Shown here: piece after piece, positions 1 to 5,424 of the stretch | How the letters are laid out: the number at the start of each line of letters is the position of its first letter | Numbering within the stretch: position 1 is the first letter of the stretch | NCBI GenBank assembly: GCA_001799195.1 | Contig: MGSU01000332.1 | Coordinates: 1-10,422 of the forward strand | DNA: 10,422 nucleotides | Reading direction: 5' to 3' | DNA from: Deltaproteobacteria bacterium RIFOXYA12_FULL_61_11 | GTDB lineage: Bacteria; Bdellovibrionota_F; JAHFAK01; YA12-FULL-61-11 | Translations under genes and position numbers: made by a program | Notes under the pieces: generated by a model | Database searches by the model: none | Told to the model about the DNA's origin: nothing | Seen by the model: only the letters and a program-made list of their open reading frames with translations

Positions 1-79
1 GGTCGAGCACGGTCTCGAGGCGACGCAACACTTCGGGTTTGATGCGTTCGTATTGGGTTTTGAGGTCAATGAATTGCAT
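1..79 (-). CDS. wbpE: DegT/DnrJ/EryC1-type sugar aminotransferase, N-terminal fragment (WbpE-like)
   Basis: Only the first 26 codons are in the window and the gene runs off the left edge. The peptide starts MQFIDLKTQYERIKPEVLRR, which matches the start of PLP-dependent DegT/DnrJ/EryC1/StrS aminotransferases, notably the WbpE/WlbC group that opens with (M)xFIDLKxQY. The ATG at 79 is preceded by a GAGG ribosome site a few bases upstream. WbpE transfers an amino group from glutamate to the 3-keto group of UDP-GlcNAc-3-keto-uronate. The two genes upstream on the same strand encode the preceding oxidase and following acetyltransferase of that pathway, which supports this assignment over other DegT members. 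The PLP lysine lies outside the window, so the exact substrate is inferred from context. Confidence 0.75.
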   Translation of the reverse strand, partial: MQFIDLKTQYERIKPEVLRRLETVLD

Positions 80-114
80 GATCGTCCTCGTGGGGTTGGG
101 AGGAGGGAAATGGC

Positions 115-765
115 TCAGGCCCGCTGGAAGGAACGATAGTCCTGGGTGCCGGCGGCGAGCTCGGTCGGTAGGGGCTCATCCTCGGGGAGGTCGAGACAGC
201 GAACCGCTCCGTCCTCGAGGTGATACCGTAGGCCACTCTCTGGGCATACCATCAATCCCGCGGCATCGGGTGCCGGCAAGGGGAGACCGTGGCGGCTCAT
301 GTAGCCTCGTGGCCGTCCGGGGACACCGACGATCAGGGCATAGTCGGGCACGTCCTTGGTCACCACCGCTCCGGCTGCGATGAAGGCGTACCGGCCGATA
401 GTCACCCCGCAGACCACGGTGGCGTTGGCTCCGATACTGGCGCCGCGGCGGATCAAGGTCCGTTCGTACAGACTGTGCCGGAGGACCTGGGAACGCGGAT
501 TGGTCACGTTGGTCAACACGCACGAGGGACCCAGAAAAACATCGTCCTCGATCACGGTGCCGGTGTAGACCGAGACGTTGTTCTGGATCTTGACGTTGTC
601 GCCGAGCACCACGTCGGCGGCGATGAAGACGTTCTGACCGAGGTTACAGCGCCGACCTAAGGTGGCACCGGCCATGATGTGGCAGAAGTGCCAGATCTTG
701 GTGCCCTCGCCGAGGGAAGAGGGTTGATCCACGAAGCTGGAAGGGTGGACGAAGACGTTGGACAT
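115..765 (-). CDS. wbpD: UDP-2-acetamido-3-amino-2,3-dideoxy-glucuronate N-acetyltransferase (WbpD/WlbB-like)
   Basis: This 216-residue protein is a left-handed beta-helix acyltransferase. It would acetylate the 3-amino group of UDP-GlcNAc3NA using acetyl-CoA, in the cytoplasm. Hexapeptide-type turns run from about residue 10 to 150 (LGEGTKIWHFCHI, LGRRCNLGQNVFI, IGANATVVCGVTIGRYAFI, then AAGAVVTKDVPDYALIVGVPG). The motif TNVTNPRS at 85-92 is typical of the WbpD group. The ATG at 765 is chosen because a GAGGTG ribosome site sits just upstream; an in-frame GTG at 771 lies inside that site. The gene starts 14 bases after wbpB ends and is followed by the aminotransferase, so the three look like one operon. 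Family members I recall are about 190 residues; this one has a roughly 45-residue C-terminal tail with CPES at 174-177 and Cys190. Confidence 0.88.
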   Translation of the reverse strand: MSNVFVHPSSFVDQPSSLGEGTKIWHFCHIMAGATLGRRCNLGQNVFIAADVVLGDNVKIQNNVSVYTGTVIEDDVFLGPSCVLTNVTNPRSQVLRHSLYERTLIRRGASIGANATVVCGVTIGRYAFIAAGAVVTKDVPDYALIVGVPGRPRGYMSRHGLPLPAPDAAGLMVCPESGLRYHLEDGAVRCLDLPEDEPLPTELAAGTQDYRSFQRA

Positions 766-779
766 AGGCACCTCGCGGT

Positions 780-1736
780 TCAGCGCTCGCCGCGCAAGAA
801 TGAGTGAGAGTTCTCGCCGCCTCCGGTGGGTGCACTATTGCGAATGGAGTGGGCGAGCTTGATGGAGGTCCGTGCGTCGTCGAGGCCGAAACCGCGACCG
901 TTGAGGATCTCACGGTAGCTGGCAGTGTGCAGATCGGTGAAGCCTTCGCTGAACTCGACCTCCTCTCCGTCGATGGAAATGGAGCGGAAGGTCGGTTTCC
1001 CTTCGGCGCGGACTGCCTCGGGGAGACGATTGCGGTCGATCGAGAGCATCCAGCGCACCTTGGCCCGTTCGTGTTCGAGGTATCCGGCACAGGTCCGGGC
1101 ATCGGAGAGATGGACTTCTTGGAACTCGACCGCGCCGAAGAGCCATTGCAAGAGGTCGAAGAAGTGGATGCCGATGTTGGTGGCCAAACCACCGGAGCGC
1201 TCGATGTCGCCCTTCCAGCTATAGAGGTACCACAGTCCACGGGAGGTGATGTAGGTCAGTTGCACCTGGTGCTTCTCCCCCCGAGGGGCTGCCAGCAAAC
1301 GTTCGCGCAGGGCGATGAGGGCGGGATGCAGGCGGAGTTGGAGGATGGTATTGACCTTTCTCCCCGTCTCCTGTTCGAGTTGTTGCAGGGCCTCGAGGTT
1401 CCAGGGATTGAGCACCAACGGTTTCTCGCAGATGGCGTCGGCGCCGAGGCGCAGGGCGAAACGCACGTGAGCATCGTGCAGGAAGTTTGGCGAGCAGATG
1501 CTGACATAGTGTACCGCCTCGGCCTCGGACCGTCGGCGCAACTTTTCACAGTGACGATCGAAACGTTCGAATTCTTTGAAAAAGCTTATTTCGTGCGAGA
1601 ACTGGTCGAGCAGTCCTACGGAATCATTGGGGTCCAGGGCCGCGATGGTTCGATGACCCGTCTCCTTGATGGCTCGCAGGTGGCGGGGGGCCACGAAACC
1701 ACCCACTCCGATGATAGCGAAGTTCTTGCTGTCCAC
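780..1736 (-). CDS. wbpB: UDP-N-acetylglucosaminuronate 3-dehydrogenase, Gfo/Idh/MocA family (WbpB/WlbA-like)
   Basis: This 318-residue cytoplasmic NAD-dependent oxidoreductase would oxidise the C3 hydroxyl of UDP-GlcNAc-uronate, giving the 3-keto sugar that the WbpE aminotransferase uses. The N-terminal Rossmann fold shows FAIIGVGGFVAPRHL (6-20). CEKPL (103-107) is the Gfo/Idh/MocA signature with its conserved lysine. The C-terminal alpha/beta domain has GGLATNIGIHFFDLLQWLFG (182-201), whose His191 matches the usual catalytic histidine region. GLWYLYSWKGDIERSGG (167-183) is characteristic of the WbpB/WlbA subgroup. The start is a GTG at 1736 with a strong AGGAGGAG ribosome site four bases upstream. 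An 82-base gap separates it from the TPR gene upstream, and wbpD follows 14 bases after its stop. Characterised WbpB/WlbA enzymes recycle NADH with 2-oxoglutarate; that is family knowledge, not visible here. Confidence 0.9.
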   Translation of the reverse strand: MDSKNFAIIGVGGFVAPRHLRAIKETGHRTIAALDPNDSVGLLDQFSHEISFFKEFERFDRHCEKLRRRSEAEAVHYVSICSPNFLHDAHVRFALRLGADAICEKPLVLNPWNLEALQQLEQETGRKVNTILQLRLHPALIALRERLLAAPRGEKHQVQLTYITSRGLWYLYSWKGDIERSGGLATNIGIHFFDLLQWLFGAVEFQEVHLSDARTCAGYLEHERAKVRWMLSIDRNRLPEAVRAEGKPTFRSISIDGEEVEFSEGFTDLHTASYREILNGRGFGLDDARTSIKLAHSIRNSAPTGGGENSHSFLRGER

Positions 1737-1818
1737 TGCTCCTCCTTCCGCGCGCTCGAACCACGGCGACGAGGCGGCCGACGCCGGTGTCGAGGTATGG
1801 GGCCGGCGGTGGAAAAAG

Positions 1819-2994
1819 TCAAGGTTTGCCCGTCAGGGCTTGCTCGACCCTCTCTCGATAACGAGTCGCGAAGGCTTCCGGTATCGCGTAGGCGCGTTCA
1901 CGGGCCAAGGCCAGGAAGACCCCGGCCAAGCGTAGATGATGTTTCTCGAAGAAGCCGACACAGAGATTAAAGGCGGTTTCGCCGCTGCGGTCACCGAGGT
2001 GGTGGGCCAGGAGGAGGTGACGCAGGGCTTCATCCAAGCGGCCCTGGTCGTGGAGGTGGTGGGCCAGTTCGGCATGCAGGTCTGCGAAGCAGGGTTCGGT
2101 TTCCAGGAGGCGGCCCGCGCTCTTGATGAAGGCGAAGACCGAACCTCCGGTGCCGGGACGGGGGGCTTCGCGATACGACACGAGCGTCCGCAGTTCCTCG
2201 GCGCGGCGGCGATACTCGGCAGCTAGGCCGGCAAGATCGGGCAACAGGCTGTCCAGGGGGCGCTCGTCTCCCTCGGCGGGTACTTCGTCCGGCCAACGAG
2301 TGCGGAGTTCGGTGCGTATTCGGCCGGCCTCTTCCGATAAACCGAGCTCGCGCAAGACTTCGTACAAGTGCAGGCCCGCGGTGAGTTGCCCGGGGTAGAG
2401 GAGCAAACTCTCGCGCAGTGCCGCGACGGCGAGCAAGGCTTCGCCGTGCTGCAGGTAGATCTCGGCCAGCAGGTTGAGCGCATCGGTCAGCCGAGGATTT
2501 TCCTGGAGCGCCGTGTGGAGCAGGTGTAGGGCTTCCCGGGCTCGGCCTTCCTGGTTCAGGAGCAAGGCCCCAGTATAAAGGATATAGGGATGCTCCGCAC
2601 CGAGTTCTCTCAGGGTCACCAGCATGGACATGGTCTCTTGCCGACGTTCGGCGATGAGCGCCGTTGGGTCGATCGGAGAGCCGGGGATATAAAGGATAGA
2701 GGGCGGCTTGGCAAGGTCCGGAGGAGTGGAGGAGTGGAGGCCGAGCAGACCGAGGAGCAGGAGTCGTGGAACCCACCGCGATATTCGGGCTGTACCGGTG
2801 GTCGAGCCGGGCGCGAGTCGTCGCGTGTAGGCCTCGGCACAGGCAGCGGAGCAGAAGTCGCGAGGTCCTCGGGAACAGGTGGTCTCGAGAGTACAGGGGC
2901 CACCGCACTCCCAGCAACTCCTGGTTTCCTTCTGGGGGTAGCCCTTCAGTAAAGGGAGGATTTCAGTTTTGGGTGGTACGAGGGGTCCTGTCAC
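1819..2994 (-). CDS. Membrane-anchored TPR protein with N-terminal cysteine cluster (putative zinc ribbon)
   Basis: I do not recognise this 391-residue protein as a named gene. Residues 27-52 hold six cysteines in the pattern CWEC-x3-C-x5-C-x7-C-x3-C, ending FCSAACAEAY, which resembles treble-clef/FCS-type zinc fingers. A short hydrophobic stretch, WVPRLLLLGLLGL (74-86), is a likely membrane anchor. From about 125 to the end the protein is helical, with TPR-like repeats (around 135-168, 170-203, 204-235 and 305-370; for example HDQGRLDEALRHLLLAHHLG at 315-334). That suggests a cytoplasmic zinc finger with a TPR scaffold on the other side of the membrane, but topology is inferred. The start is a GTG at 2994 with a G-rich GGGTGAG upstream; a stop at 2998-3000 rules out an earlier start. 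It is the first gene of the leftward cluster. Its 5' end carries one arm of an inverted repeat. Confidence 0.8.
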   Translation of the reverse strand: MTGPLVPPKTEILPLLKGYPQKETRSCWECGGPCTLETTCSRGPRDFCSAACAEAYTRRLAPGSTTGTARISRWVPRLLLLGLLGLHSSTPPDLAKPPSILYIPGSPIDPTALIAERRQETMSMLVTLRELGAEHPYILYTGALLLNQEGRAREALHLLHTALQENPRLTDALNLLAEIYLQHGEALLAVAALRESLLLYPGQLTAGLHLYEVLRELGLSEEAGRIRTELRTRWPDEVPAEGDERPLDSLLPDLAGLAAEYRRRAEELRTLVSYREAPRPGTGGSVFAFIKSAGRLLETEPCFADLHAELAHHLHDQGRLDEALRHLLLAHHLGDRSGETAFNLCVGFFEKHHLRLAGVFLALARERAYAIPEAFATRYRERVEQALTGKP

Positions 2995-3109
2995 CTCTCA
3001 CCCCCACCATGCTCATCCTTGCGCGTGGCGGGGGACCCCCGTCGGTGCCACCCCGGCGATGGAGTGATCACACATGTGCAATTCACCCAAAACTGAACTT
3101 TACTGAAGG
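2943..3109. repeat. Interrupted inverted repeat spanning the divergent intergenic region
   Basis: The right arm at 3084-3109 reads CACCCAAAACTGAA followed directly by CTTTACTGAAGG. The left arm, 2943-2975 on the opposite strand, carries the same two blocks without mismatch, separated by seven extra bases (2955-2961). The 26 shared bases are far more than expected by chance at this distance. The left arm lies within codons 7-17 of the TPR gene; the right arm is about 64 bases before the SPOR-protein start. The 108-base centre contains the TPR start codon and ribosome site and an 8-base palindrome, CACATGTG (3071-3078). In leftward RNA the arms could form a long stem. It may be an operator pair, an RNA structure or a relic of an inverted duplication. 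Confidence 0.7.
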
Positions 3110-3172
3110 CATACTCCTGTGGGGTGTTTCTAGTGGACAAGACAGGACGACCTCGCTAGAACCTGGGACGGA

Positions 3173-3967
3173 ATGAGTATATATCACCCGGAAATGACCG
3201 ACCAGGGACAGTTGCTAGAACCCGTGCCGGAAACCTCTCCAGGCGCTTCCGTTCGGGACTTCGTGATCCTCCCGCGGCGGCAGCTCTATGCCCTGGCCGG
3301 ATGTTCCCTCGCCCTGACCTCCTTGTTGTTGGTCGTGGCCTTCCTCCTGGGCAAACACGTGGGGATCGAGGTGGCCAGGCTCGAACTCCTCTCAGGACCT
3401 CCTCGGCACGGTTCGACGGTATATCGGTATCACGACGTGGTGTTGGAACTCGAAGAACCCTTGGTTCCTCATAGCGTCACGGACGTTTCGGTGGCTGTGG
3501 CAGCGCCCCCCACGAGCCCTTCGCTTGCGCCAGTTACCCCGGCCCTCGAGGTCGAAGAGGTAACAACCGAACCCGTTCATCCTGCCGAGCTTCTGAAGGA
3601 ACCCGAAAATCCTCCCCAGGCGGGTTCTCCTCACAAGGAAGCCATCTCAGTATCTTCGGATACGAAGGCCGCCACCCCCCTATCGCCCCGAACCTCCCGT
3701 GGCCAGGAAACCTCCCCGAACAGAGGAGGAGTACCCAGCTACACCATCCAGATCGCCTCGGTCGACCAGGAGCGGCAGGCGGAGAAGCTGATCCAGGAGA
3801 TGGCCAAAGTCGGGTACGAGGCCTACTGGACCCAGTACCAGCACGAAGGCAAAACGTATTTCCGGGTCCGTATCGGACGTTACGAAGAGAAGGAAGAGGC
3901 CGAACGGATGCGTACGGCCATTGCCCGTCATATCCGCCACGAGCCCTTCGTCGCCGAGTACGAATGA
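3173..3967 (+). CDS. Single-pass membrane protein with C-terminal SPOR domain
   Basis: This 264-residue protein has a short N-terminal tail, one transmembrane helix at about 38-59 (LYALAGCSLALTSLLLVVAF), a low-complexity Pro/Glu/Ser-rich linker (about 85-187), and a C-terminal SPOR domain (about 189-262: YTIQIASVDQERQAEKLIQE, then GKTYFRVRIGRYEEKEEAER). SPOR domains bind glycan strands of peptidoglycan lacking stem peptides and send proteins such as FtsN, DedD and RlpA to the division site. The layout is FtsN/DedD-like, with the SPOR domain expected in the periplasm, but the linker is not conserved enough for a gene name. The start at 3173 has only a weak ribosome site (GGGACGGA); an ATG at 3194 would remove seven residues and is possible. 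rlmB follows after 33 bases and is probably co-transcribed. Confidence 0.85.
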   Translation: MSIYHPEMTDQGQLLEPVPETSPGASVRDFVILPRRQLYALAGCSLALTSLLLVVAFLLGKHVGIEVARLELLSGPPRHGSTVYRYHDVVLELEEPLVPHSVTDVSVAVAAPPTSPSLAPVTPALEVEEVTTEPVHPAELLKEPENPPQAGSPHKEAISVSSDTKAATPLSPRTSRGQETSPNRGGVPSYTIQIASVDQERQAEKLIQEMAKVGYEAYWTQYQHEGKTYFRVRIGRYEEKEEAERMRTAIARHIRHEPFVAEYE

Positions 3968-4000
3968 GCGGTCCGTCCAACCCGAGGAAGGAAGTTGCCC

Positions 4001-4822
4001 ATGACCCAACCCAGTTCCACCCGCCCGACGGATCGACGACCTCGACCGGCTCGGAACGATACTCTCCAGGAACAGGCGAGAACTGAAGAAGAAGGCCTAG
4101 TCTCCGGACGGAACGCTGTTCTCGAGGCGGCAGTTGCCGGCACTCGCCATATCGATACCTTGTACGTCCAGCGAGGCTCGCGCTTCTTGGCCGAGCAACC
4201 GGCCCTCGAGGAACGGCTACGAGCCGAGGGAGGAAAGATCCGGTTGGTACCCCGCGAGACTCTCGATCGGTTGGCGGGGCATTCCCAACACCGTGGGGTG
4301 GTAGCGCGCATGACGCCCTTCCTTTATACACCCTACGAAGAGATCCTGGCCGAGCTTACCGACGGGCAGCTCTTCCGAGTAGTGGTCGCCGATGGAGTCG
4401 AGGACCCCCGCAATCTTGGTGCCCTGTTACGTACCGCCGTTGGTGCGGGCTACGGTGCCGTGGTCCTGCCCAAGGACCGCTCGTGCGGGGTGACGGAAAC
4501 CGTGTTGAGGACCTCGGCAGGCATGGCCGCTCATGTGCGCGTGGTGAGGACGGGAAACTGTGTTGATGCCCTCGATCGGTTGGCCGGGACCGGGACCTGG
4601 CTCTATGGGTTGCACATGACCGGCCGGGACTTCCGGGGCGTCGTACCCGATGAGAGGCCGAGTGCCCTGGTCGTAGGCGGGGAACGGAGCGGTTTGCGCG
4701 AGGTGGTGAGGAAGCGTTGTGACGAGTTGGTCGGAGTGCCGCTCGCCCCCGGGGCAGAATCCCTCAATCTGGCGGTCGCCTTTGCCGTAGTCGCTTTCCA
4801 ACTCGCGGGGAGAAAGGCTTGA
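4001..4822 (+). CDS. rlmB: 23S rRNA (guanosine-2'-O-)-methyltransferase, SpoU/TrmH family
   Basis: This 273-residue cytoplasmic enzyme would methylate a 2'-hydroxyl in RNA using S-adenosylmethionine. An N-terminal substrate-binding domain (about 32-107, opening LVSGRNAVLEA) is followed by the knotted SPOUT domain (about 125-270). Motif 1 is NLGALLRT (138-145) with the catalytic-type arginine, motif 2 is VVGGERSGL (224-232) and motif 3 is ESLNLAVAFAV (253-263). The ATG at 4001 is preceded by GAGGAAGGAAG six bases upstream, so it is preferred over an in-frame TTG at 3995. A polar, basic tail of about 30 residues comes before the family core. A SpoU-family gene directly before the tRNA-tuf block is a common arrangement and supports RlmB, although other TrmH-family targets cannot be excluded by sequence. 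Confidence 0.88.
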   Translation: MTQPSSTRPTDRRPRPARNDTLQEQARTEEEGLVSGRNAVLEAAVAGTRHIDTLYVQRGSRFLAEQPALEERLRAEGGKIRLVPRETLDRLAGHSQHRGVVARMTPFLYTPYEEILAELTDGQLFRVVVADGVEDPRNLGALLRTAVGAGYGAVVLPKDRSCGVTETVLRTSAGMAAHVRVVRTGNCVDALDRLAGTGTWLYGLHMTGRDFRGVVPDERPSALVVGGERSGLREVVRKRCDELVGVPLAPGAESLNLAVAFAVVAFQLAGRKA

Positions 4823-4914
4823 TGCAGAGAGGATCAGTTAGCGAGTTCAATACTCGGTACCGACTGGCGCTCGATCCCAAGGGAAGCAGTCTTTGGAGAA
4901 ATTTCCTTTTTCCC

Positions 4915-4941
4915 TTGACATGGGCACGAGAATTGTATAGT
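4915..4941 (+). promoter_or_regulatory. Sigma70-type promoter of the tRNA-tuf operon
   Basis: A perfect -35 hexamer TTGACA (4915-4920) and a good -10 hexamer TATAGT (4936-4941) are separated by 15 bases, shorter than the usual 16-18. An A/T-rich run (4900-4911, with CTTTTT) precedes the -35 and could act as an UP-like element. Transcription would start near 4948 in a CA dinucleotide run, about 45 bases before the first tRNA. The 171-base gap between rlmB and this tRNA contains nothing else convincing. The position fits a strong stable-RNA/EF-Tu promoter. Confidence 0.75.
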
Positions 4942-4994
4942 CACACACACCTGTTTCCGTGCGCACACTGCTAGGTGCATTGTGTCTACGGAGC

Positions 4995-5067
4995 GCTGGC
5001 GTAGCTCAATCGGTAGAGCAGCTGATTTGTAATCAGCAGGTTGCGGGTTCAAGTCCCTTCGCCAGCT
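4995..5067 (+). tRNA. tRNA-Thr (anticodon TGT)
   Basis: The cloverleaf is 73 bases. Acceptor GCTGGCG (4995-5001) pairs with CGCCAGC (5060-5066), and the discriminator is T. The D arm GCTC/GAGC is intact. Anticodon stem GCTGA/TCAGC (5021-5025, 5033-5037) holds loop TTTGTAA, giving anticodon TGT for threonine ACA (and ACG by wobble). The T stem GCGGG/CCCTT has a C-T mismatch (5044 with 5058) and an outer G-T pair, which is unusual. CCA is not encoded. It is the first of four tRNAs before tuf, a classic arrangement. Confidence 0.95.
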
Positions 5068-5095
5068 CTCGAAGGTAGGGAAGGAGAGAGAATAC

Positions 5096-5178
5096 GGAGA
5101 GGTTCCCGAGCGGCCAAAGGGGACGGGCTGTAAACCCGTTGGTGTACGCCTACGAAGGTTCGAATCCTTCCCTCTCCA
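5096..5178 (+). tRNA. tRNA-Tyr (anticodon GTA)
   Basis: The 83-base class II tRNA has a long variable arm. Acceptor GGAGAGG (5096-5102) pairs with CCTCTCC (5171-5177), with discriminator A. Anticodon stem ACGGG/CCCGT holds loop CTGTAAA, anticodon GTA, which reads both tyrosine codons. The T arm GAAGG-TTCGAAT-CCTTC is perfect. CCA is not encoded. It lies 28 bases after tRNA-Thr in the tRNA-tuf unit. Confidence 0.96.
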
Positions 5179-5195
5179 TAGTTGGTGACTTAGAA

Positions 5196-5269
5196 GCGGG
5201 AGTAGCTCAGTTGGCTAGAGCATCAGCCTTCCAAGCTGAGGGTCGCGGGTTCGAACCCCGTTTCCCGCT
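5196..5269 (+). tRNA. tRNA-Gly (anticodon TCC)
   Basis: The 74-base cloverleaf has acceptor GCGGGAG (5196-5202) pairing with TTCCCGC (5262-5268) through one G-T pair, and discriminator T as usual for glycine. The D stem is GCTC/GAGC. Anticodon stem TCAGC/GCTGA holds loop CTTCCAA, anticodon TCC, for GGA/GGG. T arm GCGGG-TTCGAAC-CCCGT is normal. CCA is not encoded. It lies 17 bases after tRNA-Tyr. Confidence 0.96.
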
Positions 5270-5297
5270 TCGGACCATGCGTAGGCATGGCGGAGCC

Positions 5298-5371
5298 GCC
5301 CACGTAGCTCAGTAGGTAGTAGCACTTCCTTGGTAAGGAAGAGGTCACCGGTTCAAATCCGGTCGTGGGCT
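5298..5371 (+). tRNA. tRNA-Thr (anticodon GGT)
   Basis: The 74-base tRNA has acceptor GCCCACG (5298-5304) pairing with CGTGGGC (5364-5370), and discriminator T. Anticodon stem CTTCC/GGAAG holds loop TTGGTAA, anticodon GGT, for ACC/ACU. T arm ACCGG-TTCAAAT-CCGGT is perfect. The D arm is irregular: GCTC faces TAGC rather than GAGC, leaving a mismatch at its inner pair, apparently from one extra T. CCA is not encoded. It sits 53 bases before tuf. Confidence 0.95.
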
Positions 5372-5424
5372 TCATCCGGTTCCCCTGAGTGGGGCAGAGC
5401 CTTTTTCAATGTTGGAGGACGAGA

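Noticed and set aside
804-1970. Rightward 388-codon open frame opposite wbpB
   Set aside because: It is longer than wbpB but has no recognisable domain, no good ribosome site, and runs over two well-supported leftward genes. The WbpB product has clear Gfo/Idh/MocA motifs, so this frame is a GC-driven shadow.
2030-2917. Leftward 295-codon frame overlapping the TPR gene in another register
   Set aside because: The product is Arg/Pro-rich as expected for a wrong frame of GC-rich DNA, whereas the 1819-2994 frame shows helical TPR periodicity and an ordered cysteine cluster.
4842-4856. Hairpin CGAGT-loop-ACTCG after rlmB as a terminator
   Set aside because: Only five base pairs and no T run follows it; insufficient for an intrinsic terminator call.
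4880-4914. Possible terminator from GGGAA...TTCCC with a T run before the tRNA promoter
   Set aside because: Pairing is weak and interrupted, and the T run lies inside the putative stem next to the -35 box, so it is better read as an A/T-rich upstream promoter element.
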